DNA of 64,000 nucleotides from Misgurnus anguillicaudatus (lineage: Eukaryota > Chordata > Actinopteri > Cypriniformes > Cobitidae). Location: positions 9,450,001 through 9,514,000 of the forward strand of contig NC_073346.2 in assembly GCF_027580225.2 (NCBI RefSeq). The letters run 5' to 3'. A program made the position numbers and the translations under genes. Every line of letters begins with the position of its first letter. Position 1 is the stretch's first letter. Of the stretch, positions 44,931-56,612 are shown piece after piece. The notes beneath the pieces are model-generated. The model had not been told where the DNA came from and did not search any database. It saw only the letters and a list, made by a program, of their open reading frames with translations.

Positions 44931-45910
44931 AGGTTTACTAAACAGGGCAAATTAGCGTGAGAGCGCAATTTCAAAATAGCGCTGATGGGATTAATTTACT
45001 GACAAGATGCACTTTAAAAATCACTAGTGCAAAAATCTAATTTACATAATGACTGACGCAATCTATCGAGAAAAGCACAAATTAGCTTAGGGTTAAAGAC
45101 ATGCTTTTTTTAAGCGTTAAATAATGGGGCAAATACCATTAAATTGACAAGCGCAAACCTTACTAAATCATCAAATAGAAACTACTAAATGCATTTGTTT
45201 AGTCTCAAAAACAACTGTGTCCATGCCTTTTCACTACTAATTGTCTTTAGTAGCTTTATAATGACACAAGAGGCGCTGGCACAAGTGTTAGAAAAAAATG
45301 CCATTATATGCTTAAAAACACAGTACACAAAACATGATAACTGTAAAAATTGGCTGATAATTTTTGAGCATGATCTTCAGAAAACGACTCTTTTATTAAA
45401 TTAAGTACAATTTATTTAGTTTTATAATGTATCCTTGAAATTAAAAAAATATTACAAGGCTTTTAAACCTTGGCATCAATAATTATAAACCTAAAAATAT
45501 GATTTGCATATCTGCTAAGACCACTATATTTGTTTATTTTTTAATAATTCAATTATTTGTAGTAAATTCAACATGCTTGCAACATTTCTTAATTTTTTAC
45601 ATTTTAATTTGATTAATGTAGAAATTACTAAAACATTCTCTTATTTGTTTTGCCACAAAATGTTTGTTTTTAAAGTGCAGAAAGAAGATAAAGCATTGTC
45701 AGGTCACCTAGAAACATCAAAAAAGTATAACTTTAACCTGTCCTACTTCAGAGTCGTGCGTCGCCTCACCGCGAACTCGTTGAAATCAAACCGCCACGGC
45801 CCACGTAACAAATGCATGCCCTAGAGGTTAAGACCCCTCATAATAACGCTAATCACCGTCTTTTTCAAACTAATTAATATTAAAATGCACCAGGCCTAAT
45901 AAAACTCAGG
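44930..45910. repeat. Probable decayed DNA transposon
   Basis: GGCCAGGTTTACTAAACAGGG at the left and, complemented, TTTTATTAGGCCTGG at the right look like decayed inverted ends; subterminal AAATTAGCG and AGCGCAATTT motifs are repeated. No TSD, no transposase. Confidence 0.4.
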
Positions 45911-45954
45911 GGTGAACTAAATGTAAATACTTTGTGTTGGTGTCCTTTTAAAAA

Positions 45955-46480
45955 AAGAAAATCATGGTAGGTCAAAGTAAGAGTTTGAGCCATAGAGAGA
46001 AAAAGCTTTCAAGTACATGCTGAGAGAAGATGCTAATGAGAGAAGCTCCTCTGCGGAGATCTTCATTTGACCAAAAAAAACAATCACAAGGGCTCGACCC
46101 TGTACCTCCCTCATGAAAGATTCATGCGGCTGCGCTGCAACTGAACGACAGGAAAAGTTTTCGACGTGCTCTGAAACGATGCTAATGAGTCTATAAAATA
46201 CATTAAATACCAACATGGAGGACGTAAATAAATGGAAATGGCCACAGTTACTCTTCTGCGATGCAAACATTGACTGGTCAATTATGAGAAATGGCTTGGA
46301 ACAGCTAAAGTGAATATGATGCATCCATAACCTCTATCATCTCAGGCAATGTGGGATTTAAATGCATGTAAATGGGCCAATGTGTTACTGTCAGTGCATG
46401 TTAAAGAGAGGAAAACAGTGTTCTCGCATTAGCTGAAGGCAAAATGATTTGCTAAAGTGTTACTATAAGTGGTCCTAACC
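45955..46480. other. Low-repeat island, candidate conserved non-coding element
   Basis: Balanced composition, no repeat partner, ATGCTAATGAG twice (about 46029 and 46181) and AATGGCCACAG, ATTTAAATGCATG motifs. Minus-strand frame 45962-46324 (120 codons) lacks family features. Conservation untested. Confidence 0.35.
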
Positions 46481-47520
46481 TTTCATGTTTAATGTACCGA
46501 AACAGCACCATCAATACTGCTCATGACCCTTCTTAATCTTATTACCAGACCAGAAATATGAAATCTTAACTCGTATTAAACTGCAGTATCATTTAGTGTT
46601 GCCATTAATGCTAAATTACATTTGAATATTAAAGTCAATTGCAAACTTGAAAAACAATGGATTCTGTGGGAGAACTCCTACAGTAGCACATATTTTCATT
46701 TTATTTCTCCTAAATGTCATCCATACACATTAAACAACTTGCAAATGCAAGCATGCATTACTTTGTTTTCTTTTTTAGTAATTTAGATCTAGATGAATTG
46801 CATCTATACCTGCAATTGCATAGTTAAACGTGAAGAAAACAGTGTCTGTAGAAAACAGAGCATGATTTAAACAGTTATGGTAAATATTTACTACACCTGC
46901 CATGTATGACCCAGTGAGAGGATGAAATTAAGAAGTGGCCTGATATATCATATGAAAATATATTCAATAATTTGGGGTTGTTGCTGGGGGGTTAAGGGTC
47001 TTCAATGCGCAAATATGAGAACTTTTCAGCCGATTGTTTAAAATGTCATAACTGCCCTGGTGTGATGTTTTTTTAAACTGCAATTTTTAATGGACTTGTT
47101 AAAGTTTTTATGGAAACACATCAAGCTTCATGCGGTCCGACAGTCAGCAGCATCTTTCTCATTCAACACATTGTAAGTTGTTTGAAAAACCATCATTAGC
47201 ATATTAAACTATTACATTTATTCAGTATTGTTTTCGTTTATGAAAATATTATTACATCGCTTCTTACACACTAAATGGAGACATCAAATACTTTGATTAT
47301 TTCAAAATTATTTGCTACTTTAAAAAAAACAAAAATACTCACAACCACATTCAGAACTATAAACATTAACTAATAAGCAGTTTATGTTGTATATATTCTG
47401 TACTGTAATCACATTTTTGTAATAATATATAAGTAGCAGAAAAAATAAATGAGCATTTTTATCAGTATATTTGTTTTTTAAACAATTATTGTATATATTG
47501 TTTACTGCCAGTTTCACTGG
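46481..47520. other. No gene seen
   Basis: AT-rich, no feature recognised. Confidence 0.45.
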
Positions 47521-47524
47521 TGTT

Positions 47525-47700
47525 AGGGTGTGGTGGTGGATAGAACCCAAATGCAGACAGCAGATCTTCACGAAAGACTTTTATTAATTAACTAAACAGA
47601 AAACAAAACCCACGAGGGGGCAAAACAACATAAACAGGATAACTAAAACAGGAGTGAATACCAAACAGGACAAGACACAAAACTACACTTAAACACTAAA
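47525..47700. repeat. Probable retroelement fragment
   Basis: GGTGGATAGAACCCAAATGC, CTTCACGAAAGACTTTTATT and a run of AACAGGA/AAACAGG motifs look like the edge of a retroelement, minus strand with AATAAA-type signals. The family is not identified. Confidence 0.35.
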
Positions 47701-47730
47701 CTATTGCTTTTGTTGGTGTAACCGTACACA

Positions 47731-47733
<3 letters not shown>

Positions 47734-47809
<76 letters not shown>
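47734..47809. repeat. (AC)n microsatellite, long
   Basis: About 76 bases of nearly pure CA dinucleotide. Confidence 0.97.
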
Positions 47810-47811
<2 letters not shown>

Positions 47812-47904
47812 GTTTCCATGTTTTATAGGGACTTTCCATGTAGACATAATGGTTTTAATACTGTATAAACTGTATATTCTATCCCATGTATATTCTATGC
47901 AACA

Positions 47905-47995
47905 TGCCACTGTCCTGCAAAGTTTAGCTCCAACCCTAATCAAACACACCTGAAAAATCTAATCAAAGGCTGCAGGATGAAAGAATGCCCACCCC
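47905..47995. repeat. Fragment of the 38796-38989 MITE family
   Basis: GTCCTGCAAAGTTTAGCTCC, CACACCTGAAAAATCTAATC and CAGGATGAAAGAATGCCCACCCCTG parallel the left half and terminus of that element. Confidence 0.65.
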
Positions 47996-48765
47996 TGTTC
48001 TATCCCATTCCCCCAAGTCAACCCCAAAACCTAATCCTCAAAGAAAACTTGTTGCTATTTTAGTTTAACTGATTATTTGTAGAACAGGAAATGTCTTGCT
48101 GAAACAAGACATCTTACGTTCAGTGTACTGAAAATTTTTGACTGTTCAACATCTTAAGTACATTTATTTAGTTATTTGTTTGTTTAATTAAAATTTAAAT
48201 TATTAAATTTAAGTACACACCAAAAGATAATTGGGCTGAATTTGGGCTGATTTTCCCCCTTTACGACAATCCTAAGTAATGTGGTTGCACCAATTGTCTT
48301 ATCAGATTTTACTGTGGTGCGGGGTGTGTTAAGGGTGTCTTAATCTGCTCGGAAGCACGTCTGGGCTGCTCCAATCGCAAAAGCTTAAATATATAACATG
48401 TATTATTTAACAATATTTAACAGGGAGCTGATAAAAGATGAAACCATAAAAACTACATGGCGCAGTAGGCATAACGCAAAGTGAGATGTACATAAGATAT
48501 GTAAAAAAACAGTGCATTGTATTAATTCAATTTTTATGCCCGTTGTTCACCATGTTTGTTTACTGTGAAGTCACGTTTGGGCACGAGAAACATTGCGAGA
48601 TTTCCGCAAGATTTCCTGTATTCTCAGTTGAGTCTCGCAATGTTTGTGAAGTTTATTTGATGGTGCGTGGGGTGCTGTCATGACCACATAACGACACTCC
48701 ACACACTATATGAACAAATGTGTGTTAAATCGTACATTTTTTCATCATGTTTGTGGTCTCTCACA
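47996..48765. other. No gene seen
   Basis: Mostly AT-rich. A GAGTCTCGCAATG/CATTGCGAGATTT inverted pair at 48590-48642 could form a hairpin. Confidence 0.4.
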
Positions 48766-49061
48766 TTAAAGCGACACCATGTAATTTTTCAACCTTTATA
48801 ATAAATGTTCAAGACCATTGTGATAGTACATTGACTTTAAATAGGTTGAATGACATGTCTACCATAGCCTGACGGGGTCTGTATCACTTTTACTCGTATT
48901 TTAAAACTTAGGGTTTCTGGTAGTAACCAGAGCACAAAAAAACAAAAACATTCAACTGCTTTACGGCATACGTCACTTCCTCCACACAATTTGTTTTTAA
49001 CGTGAATTTTGCTGGAGGTTACTTAAGGAGTGTAGAGAGCAACTTCTATTATATGACTCTG

Positions 49062-49130
49062 TGGCACCGTGTTAGTGTCACGGACCTATGACATGGGCGA
49101 ACTGGGTTCGATTCCCCTTTGAGGCAATTT
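49062..49130 (+). repeat. tRNA-like SINE head, copy 2
   Basis: GACTCTGTGGCACCGTG, TAGTGTCACGGACCTATGAC and B-box-like GGGTTCGATTCCCC. Same order as 40462-40548 on the other strand. Inside the TTAA element. Confidence 0.6.
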
Positions 49131-49587
49131 TTTTATATAAACTCACGATCTTGATTCATACATAAATGCGATCTTCTTTATAAATGACGGAGATTATCTT
49201 GCATATAGTTCCCTGTATTCAGATGCTGTGTTCACGTATTTACCTTTCTTTTACTGTGTCTATGGTATTTACATTACAATCCAAGATGCTATAGCAGTCA
49301 AACTTGCTCAAACTTACACAGTGTAAAACCAATCCCTATTCATTCACCAATCAGATCTGAGCGTTTCTCTCTTCTCACTTCCTCACCTGCTGCGTCCTGC
49401 TGTCACTCGCGTGACGTATTACAAAGCGGCAGACCTAAACACATCGGTTTACTTGGATTTGGAGCTACAATTTTTACACAAAAGAGAGAAAAAACGAGCG
49501 CCATTGCGGAAAATCCTGGTGGCGAGGGAGAGAGAGACGATGCAACAATATTTGTTTCGAAAAAGGCAAGGAAATACTTCTGGTCGT

Positions 49588-49832
49588 TTCTCAATTGGAA
49601 GGCTGCAGCCTCCGGAGGTCAAATATGCAGGCTGCATACGTTATCAAGCCTGGTTTATTAAGGTAAACTGAGCAATACATTCGCAAGTCATAAGCATACT
49701 GCAACAATTTACGATTAACTAAGTATAACAGTCAACTTGTTAATATTCTGAAATAAGACAGTCTTGATGACGTATGCAGCTTAGAAATACGACATCCGGA
49801 GGCTGCAACCTTCAGATTGAGAAATGGCTTCT
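49588..49832. mobile_element. MITE, family E (intact copy)
   Basis: TTTCTCAATTGGAAGGCTGC on the left and GCAACCTTCAGATTGAGAAA on the right are inverses; CCTCCGGAGG lies next to the left end and CATCCGGAGG near the right. The right half matches 5996-6145. Confidence 0.75.
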
Positions 49833-50066
49833 GCCACGACGAGTTCCTCATCAGAAAGTTGTAACATGACTGCGTTTCTCCCTGTTGTCTCAAAATGTTG
49901 ATCGTTTAGCGTTTTAAATGTTTAGTTTTTAGTTTAGTTTTAAGGTTGGCCAGTTCTTTTCCTTTGCGACAGTGCTGCGGTGCTTGAGGCCTCTAGGGGC
50001 GCTAGGCGTGAAAAATACATGTCTAGCACCCCCTAGTCGCCAAAAAGTTCCGTGGTGTGCCTTTAA

Positions 50067-50589
50067 GGAAATCTGATAAGATTTATAAAAAACTTTTGCT
50101 GTGGTCCTAACTTTAGGTGAATGAAAGTGTTCATGTCTCTTGGGGGGGGGTCAGGAGTTTTCTAAGGTTTGATTTTGTTTATGGGCAACACTGTAACGTG
50201 TTCATGCTTTGTTTAAAAAAACATTATTTTTTCGTATGTTTAACCTTAATTCTTCTTCGCTGTTTCCATTTTCATAAAAACAGGCTGTTTAGTTCCTGGG
50301 TCTATGAAGCCCCTTCCTTAGTAATACGCAATATGGTTAATTTGGTTAGTTGTCTCAGTGTGTTGTGATTGTTTGTCTGGAAAAGCCCCCTTTGCGGTGC
50401 ATTTCCGCGGGTAGGGTTAATGTACATTTTGGAGATAGTGATATCACTATACCAGGAAGAGGCTCAGTTGTAGGCAATCAAGCCATTCGCTGTAGTTTGT
50501 AAGAAGCGATTTCTGTTAAAGAAAATATCTCTGTTTGCATTGAACTTTGAGCATTGTAACTTTGCAGATGTTGTTTATGCACAACATAA
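50067..50589. other. No gene seen
   Basis: No feature recognised. Confidence 0.45.
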
Positions 50590-50750
50590 TTTGCCTGTTT
50601 TTGGCCTGTGGGAGAAAATCAGAGTATCCGCAGTAAACCCACAATGACACAGGTGAACATGCAAACTCCACCAAGAAAACCACCTGACCTAGCCGCGGCT
50701 TAACCAAGGGACCTTTCTGCTGTGAGGCAACTGAGCCGCTGTGCCACCCT
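50590..50750 (-). repeat. DANA-type tRNA-derived SINE, truncated
   Basis: Minus strand: GGTGGCACAGCGGCTCAGTT (tRNA-like A-box), GCCTCACAGCAGAAAGGTC, then GTGGAGTTTGCATGTTC and CTCCCACAGGCC in the order of the DANA (mermaid) SINE of cyprinids. Only about 160 bp; the 3' part is missing. Confidence 0.85.
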
Positions 50751-51995
50751 AAAGCACATTTTAAGAGTGTGTTTTATATCAGAATACAATGGAGAGGTAC
50801 AGGCGAGCTCTTTTGACAGTAACCCTAGCAACTGCATAGCAACATGCTACAAAGTACACAGGGCTCCACAGCAACCACCTGGACTACCCTATCATCATGA
50901 CAGTACAGTATGCATTGCATGGGCAAGCACACAAAATCTACTATAGGTTCCAAAAATGATTGTTGATAGAAAGCTAAAGGAAAGTTCAGATTTCAAACTG
51001 CGTCTCTGACACCCAATGAAACAGGAACTCAAGCCGTTTGGAAAGATATAATATAAATCATCGTTGGAGTAAAAGTCAGCCATATGCTTTGCTTTACAAG
51101 AGCAACACATGTGGGCTGCATTGAAAGCCGGTACAGGAAATGGGTGAAGGAGTTTAGATGGGTCACCTGGGGTGAGAGTATTTGAGCGGAGAGAGAGAGA
51201 GAGAAAGTCATGGAAAAAATCAGAGACAGAGGGCGGAGTGAATCTTAAAGTTGAGTGTTACAATAATGGCCTTGATTGACTCTCTCTGTCTTTATGACCC
51301 CAGTAGACAAGCAGACGAGGAGACTGTTTGAAAGGGTGAAGTCTTACTGGCCCCTGTGCTTGCCACCCTGACTTCACACACACACACATGCACATAACCT
51401 GGGCTCTCTCCAGATGGTAGCCTGTGATCATTTATTAATGAGGAAGTTCAGAGAGTTGCTGCCAGCTGCTGCCAGGCTGCTCTGAAGGCCACCCACTACA
51501 CACAAACACATATACACACATCAACACACACAGTATACACTTACATGCTCTATCACATACAGGTTATAATGATCATGGAAGCAAAATGGATAGTTTGTTC
51601 TAGAAAACACAAAAGATGATATTTTATGAAATGTCTGGTGTCCGTACACAAAAGGCATGAAAGCTCTGGGCCAGTACCCTTTCAAAAACTACACCATTGG
51701 TTCCAAATGTATGCGTACCTAAATGGTACATAGGAGAACTTTTTAAAATCTAGTCATCCCTTTTGTGCCTTTTTCTGACCGTGTACTATAGATGTCAGTA
51801 TTGTGTAGTTAACAACATCCTTCAAAATATCTGGGGAAAATGTGACAAATTTATGTTAAAAGGTCTTAAGAGGTCATCTGTCAGTGCTCTCCAGCTTCCG
51901 TGACAAATGTCTGGTCCTCCCGTCCACAGTCCTGGAGTCAAAGCTGACCTGTTTTTTACTCTGGGTGACATCATGTTAGGAAAAGCTTGGCTCTT
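50751..51995. other. No gene seen; fragment of an inverted-repeat element near 51640-51790
   Basis: 51230-51500 is balanced (GCTGCCAGCTGCTGCCAGG) and lacks repeat partners. An (AG)n tract is at 51189-51203. 51640-51790 resembles 8740-8870. Confidence 0.4.
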
Positions 51996-51999
51996 ACGG

Positions 52000-52892
52000 T
52001 ACATTCACACGGGGCGTCAGCGTTAACGCTTTTCATTTACTTTTAATGGGTGACGTCATGCGCTGCCAAACTGAATTGTGGATCCATCAATGTCGCGTCA
52101 CTGCCGTTGCTTGCAGCAGAAGTTGAACATTTCTCAACTTTTTAAGCGCCAACCTGTGCGTCAGCCAATCAGATCGCATTATGCAAATAACCTAGTGCGA
52201 GCCAAACAATTACGTTTGCGTCTACTGTGATTGGCGGTTGGCTACGCTTCAGACAAGCCTTCCGTGAAGCGTTAACGTACATGTACCGTCATGGTACATT
52301 CACAGTGTTGACGCTTGACGGAGGGCGTGTCTGAAGCATGGCCCTGACGCAATCATCATATATATTTTTTTTTTTTTTTTTTTTTGAACTGAGAAAAAGA
52401 TCTTTGTTAATTTGTTATCAAATTACAAATGGGCTTATTAAAAACCTAACCCCAATAATCACAGTACCTAAAGCGCACATCAGACAATTTAAATTAAACA
52501 CAGCTTTTAAAATAATCAACAACAACAAATATGAAAGAAAAAAAATCTAAATCAGGCAATAGCAATTTTCCAACTTACCCCTCCGTTATATACTTATCAA
52601 AAATAAATATTTTAAATCTTTTTTTTAATTGAGATATATGAACACTTTCTTTTTTCAAGTTCTTCAAACTATTCCACAATATCACTGCTGTGCACTGGGT
52701 ATTTGCATAGAGCGATTTGATTGGCTGACGCCTGCATTGGCGCTTGAAAAGTTGAAATGTTACATTTCTGACGCAAACAATGCTTGTAACGTGACGCCAA
52801 CGGATTCACAATTCAGTTCGACAACGCATGATGTCACCTATTCAAAGTAAATAAGAAGCGTTAACGCTTATGCCCCGTGTGAATGTACTCAT
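52000..52892. mobile_element. Transposon with 30-bp inverted ends and an inner second copy
   Basis: Ends GTACATTCACACGGGGCGTC and, at the right, ATGCCCCGTGTGAATGTAC, both followed inward by AGCGTTAACGCTT. An extra GGTACATTCACAGTGTTGAC start at 52295 suggests a second copy or partial duplication inside. A poly-T run lies in the middle. GCCAATCAGATCGC and GATTTGATTGGCTGACGC pair as subterminal blocks. TSD not established. Confidence 0.75.
52365..52385. repeat. Poly(T) run
   Basis: 21 T in a row inside the transposon 52000-52892. Confidence 0.95.
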
Positions 52893-52904
52893 AAGGTTTT
52901 TATA

Positions 52905-53352
52905 CTTAGATATATCACAAATTTCTGCGTTTTTTTTTTTTGATATTATCACATATTTCCGAGTTTTTTCGTGATCGTATAACGAATTCCTGTTTTCGTG
53001 TTATTATCAAGTATTGGTTACTCTACGGCTTTTTTCTATTTTTAAACCATTGTCGCTTCGGTTTAGGGCTAGATTTGTTGCTTGCATTAGAATGTCACTT
53101 TATACATTGGTTTATACTATTTTTTCTGATTTATTTTTTTATATGTCGCCTGGCGTTAGGGTTAGAGTTGGGTTTGGGTAGGGATGTCATTTTATATAAA
53201 TCTAACCCTAAACCGAAGCGACAATGGTAAGAAAATAGGACAAAAACAGGAATTCGTTATACAATCACGAAAAAACGTGGAAATTTGTGATAATATCATG
53301 AAAAAAGAATCAAAAAATTACGTGACTATATAACGAAATTTCGTGAGACTGG
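52905..53352. repeat. Family A repeat, copy 3 (most complete)
   Basis: Palindromic: TATCACAAATTTCTGCG...GTGATCGTATAACGAATTCC on the left and GGAATTCGTTATACAATCAC...GGAAATTTGTGATA on the right; inner arms CGCTTCGGTTTAGGG and CCCTAAACCGAAGCG, centre with GGGTTAGAGTTGGG. Confidence 0.85.
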
Positions 53353-53600
53353 GCTGTTATGCTATGAGCTATGAAGATATTCTGGGAACACCAGACACCT
53401 CTCTCCATAGTGGTGATGACCTACATAAACTCAGCTTACATCATACTTGCCAGATAATTGTTATCTCATAGTAATCCTATATTGCAATAGAAAGTTTGGT
53501 GATATTGCAATTCTTTCTTTGGATGACACCTGCTTTGCTGTGCATTTATTAAAATTCAAATGCATTTCACATAAGCAATGACACATTTAAGCAATCTTAA
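53353..53600. other. No gene seen
   Basis: AT-rich, nothing recognised. Confidence 0.45.
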
Positions 53601-53604
53601 GAGG

Positions 53605-53725
53605 TAAAATGCAGATCAGTTGGTAGACCATCACATTAGCAATGCAAAGGTCATGGACTGATGAAAAAATAGATGTATCGTTTAAATGCACTTTGGATAA
53701 AAGCATCTACTAAAATGCATTCATA
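53605..53725 (+). repeat. tRNA-derived SINE, decayed copy
   Basis: GATCAGTTGGTAGACCATCAC, TTAGCAATGCAAAGGTCATG and the tail CTTTGGATAAAAGCATCTAC. Same family as 8127-8275; the segment around the B box is damaged. Confidence 0.75.
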
Positions 53726-54845
53726 TAAAATTCCTTTCATTGTTGATATAGTAAATGTCCTTAAAGCACAATAAAGATATAGACATCTCAATAAAATGCA
53801 GAGGTCACAGAAAAGACACATAGATACTTATGATTGTGTTGAGATGAAAAGTTTCTTATCGGGTGTATTTTTCTTTTAATGATATGTTCACGATAAAATT
53901 TGAAAGATGTGGTATTCATATAAAAAATTCATAGCATTGGAAAAAATTATTTAACCTTAAAAATCACATTAAAGACATGAATGTTTATGATCAAGTGCAT
54001 ACTCGAGTGTCTTTAAAAATACGTTTGTACTTTTCATTTGATGGTTACAGCACTTGACATTAGTACAGTCATTAAGTAAAAGTTTACAAAAGAGATTCTA
54101 CTTCTGAGAACGGAGCACATGTGTTTTAAACTCGATTTTAAATGATTTTCCCTTTCATCATCTTGGACATCTGTGTTTGTCCTGTTAGGACCATTCGTAC
54201 TGCAGCATATGAGACAGTGACAAGAGATCTTTTAATATCCAGAGCACATATACCAGCAAAGAAATGCCACATGAAAAGCCCAAGCTCACGCACACATGCA
54301 GTAATGTGTGTCCTGTGTTTTGCCAGATGTGGTGCAATGAAATATTCCCTTCTGGGAGAGGATTAATATACAGTTTCCGTGGCTGGTTCAGTAAGCCTCT
54401 GTGCTCGGTTTTCCTGCGCTTTATGTAATACCCAGGTCGACTGACCTCTCATGACCTTTGTAGGCATTGAAATTCAGCATAGTCATAACCGAACAACTAG
54501 CACTTAAATCTGCGTGTTTTATTAAACTGAGCGTCCATAAGCTATTCACTTAAAAATGCTTCATAGACTGTGGCTTGTATCTTGGAATGGAAATTCTGGT
54601 TTAACGGGAATTCGGGATAGTTAAAGCACCAGAATCCCGGCTCGAGCTAAATAAAATAAACATGCCATAAGATTTTAACAAGCAGTAGGCACAGGATACG
54701 TTCATAAACACCTGAGGGCGGCCCGTTAATCTGAGTGCAGTCTAACTGAGCCACTTCAAATGTTCGGCTGTGTTTACTTCGGTGGGCGGAGCTAAATCGC
54801 ACCATGTCTGGCACGCAAGTGCGGTGAACTGCATTTTGCTGATCT
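53726..54845. other. No gene seen
   Basis: 54130-54640 is more balanced and lacks repeat partners; possible unique DNA. No exon recognised. Confidence 0.4.
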
Positions 54846-54846
54846 G

Positions 54847-54950
54847 CAGTGTTGGGGAAACTACTTTGAAACTGTAGTTTGTAAAGCCACAAGCTAATTG
54901 AAACTACAATGAAGGAGTACTGCAGGTACAAAGGAGTAGTTAGCAACACT
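54847..54950. repeat. Short transposon-like fragment
   Basis: CAGTGTTGGGGAAACTACTT at the left and TAGTTAGCAACACT at the right are loose inverses. TSD not found. Confidence 0.4.
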
Positions 54951-55024
54951 AAAGGCTACCAATAAGAAGCCACGGATTAGACAATATTTTACATCCTATG
55001 TATTTTAGTCCCTATGTAATCAAT

Positions 55025-55300
55025 AGCTTTAACACTTAAAGGTATCATAGTGTGAAAATCTGACTTTTTCCATGTTTAAGTGTTATAATTGGGTCCCCAG
55101 TGCTTCTATCAACCTAGAAAATGTGTAAAAAAAAATCAACCTGGTAACTTAGTTTTGGTAAGCCATTTTATGCAACATGTGAAAAATAGGTCAGATTTCG
55201 TCTGTTTCGTGAGGGTAAATTACAATAATACCGTGCCTTAATCTGCACTATCCAACCACAACACTGCCATTTGGTGCAGAGAGAAAGAGAGAGAAAAAAT
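55025..55300 (-). repeat. Second copy of the 14430-15145 repeat, without the MITE
   Basis: AATCTGACTTTTTCCATG, TTATAATTGGGTCCCC and CAACCTAGAAAATG run in the same order as the opposite strand of 14430-15145. It gives the pre-insertion state of the MITE 14668-15075. Confidence 0.7.
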
Positions 55301-55329
55301 AATTAACAGCACAATTTTTCACAGTTTCA

Positions 55330-55668
55330 ATTGCAACAAACCACCATCATTGTGATCATTGTTTGCGTCTAAAGGGTTTATGATAAAAGAGACTTGTGTT
55401 TGCCAGATACTCGCATAATCTCATGCGTAATCAGAGTTTACTGTTAAGGGAGTGTCTAGCGTGTATTTTGGGAACGTGAGCGTCTCTTTTATCGTAAACG
55501 GTTTGACGCGTGTGGAGCAGGCACTTATTTTTTACAAAATACGTGATGCACACAGGATCTCTCTACACGCAGGACACATATTTTGGAAAAGGGAACCACA
55601 CACGTGACAATCCGAACACTTATTTTGAATTAGTGCATCCTCGGATGAGCAGTCACGAGCCGCCACTG
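55330..55668 (-). repeat. Second copy of the 12841-13130 terminus fragment
   Basis: Ends CGAGCCGCCACTG and contains TGCGTAATCAGAGTTTACTG and CTTTTATCGTAAACGGTTT, the inverse order of 12841-13130. Confidence 0.7.
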
Positions 55669-55683
55669 ATATGACCCCTTTAA

Positions 55684-56612
55684 AGTGATACTCCATGCAA
55701 ATATCAAAATTACCCCATGATTTACTCACCCTCAAGCAATCCGAGCTACATGTCCATCATCTTTTAGACGAACACATTTGGAGTTATTTTAGTAAATGTC
55801 CTTGCTTTTCCAAACTTATAATGGGAGATAATGGGGATCAGGGAACAACTTCTGACTTTAAAAAAAGTGCATTCATCCTTCACAGAAGAAATCCACACGG
55901 CTCCATGGGGTTGATAAAGGTAATGTGCGAGTAATCGATGCAATTTTGTAAGGAGAATATCTATATTTTAAACTTTATAAATGATAATAACTAGCTTCCG
56001 GTAGCGACGCCATCTTGGACTCTTATCACGAGTCACTGCGTAACATACTTATGGCAATGAACGCTCACTCCACTAAAACTCTCACGTGATTCGAAGATCG
56101 TTCCATTACCGGAAGCTAGTTATTACAGTTTATACCACAGGGTTGTTGAATGCTGTATTCTGATTGGCTGAGAAATGCTCCATGGGTGTTGATTGTTTAC
56201 TGTAAATTGCACAGCTAACTTGTCAAATGTCTTAAAAATAGACACCAAAGCAATGTTTTTGGTAACCGTTTTACCAAATGTTTTATCACCTTGGGTGTGC
56301 ATTACTTTTTTATAATTCAAAGACCCATTGTCAATTATTCCTTACTTATAAAGTTTGAAATCTGGATGTTTTTCTTACAAAACCGCATCAAATACCCACA
56401 GAAGACCTTTAATAACCCATTGTAGCCATGTGGATTACTTCTGTAAAGGATGAGTGCACTTTTTTGGGGTTTAAAGTCAGAAGTTGTTCCCCGACTCCTG
56501 TTTTCTACCATTGCTTGGAAGAGAAAGGACATTTGCTAAAATAACTCCAAATGTGTTCGACTGAAAGATCTCAGATACATGAGGGTGAGTAAATGATTGG
56601 GTAATTTTAATA
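55684..56612. mobile_element. Long palindrome (foldback MITE), split by a family C MITE
   Basis: The left arm has GATTTACTCACCCTCAAGC and ACATTTGGAGTTATTTTAG; the right arm CTAAAATAACTCCAAATGTG and GAGGGTGAGTAAATGATTG. TTAA at 55680-55683 on the left; the right terminus has diverged. Inner hairpin: ATAACTAGCTTCCGGTA (55987) and TACCGGAAGCTAGTTAT (56105). Confidence 0.85.
56127..56348. mobile_element. MITE, family C, copy 2
   Basis: Starts TTTATACCACAGGGTTGTTG and ends AATTATTCCTTACTTAT; the core CACCTTGGGTGTGCATTA is shared with 30383-30572. Inserted beside the inner hairpin of the palindrome. Confidence 0.75.

Larger units (their letters stand above)
48770..50062. mobile_element. TTAA-flanked composite element
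   Basis: Left AGCGACACCATGTAATTTTT and complement of the right AGGCACACCACGGAACTTTTT; TTAA at 48766-48769 and 50063-50066. It contains a tRNA-like segment and a second MITE. Frames at 49403-49671 are open on both strands without recognised domains. Confidence 0.7.

Noticed and set aside
47701..47949. Minus-strand frame of alternating Cys-Val
   Set aside because: Translation of a (GT)n microsatellite.
49403..49671. Overlapping plus and minus frames as a small gene
   Set aside because: They lie within a TTAA transposon and a MITE and show no domain.
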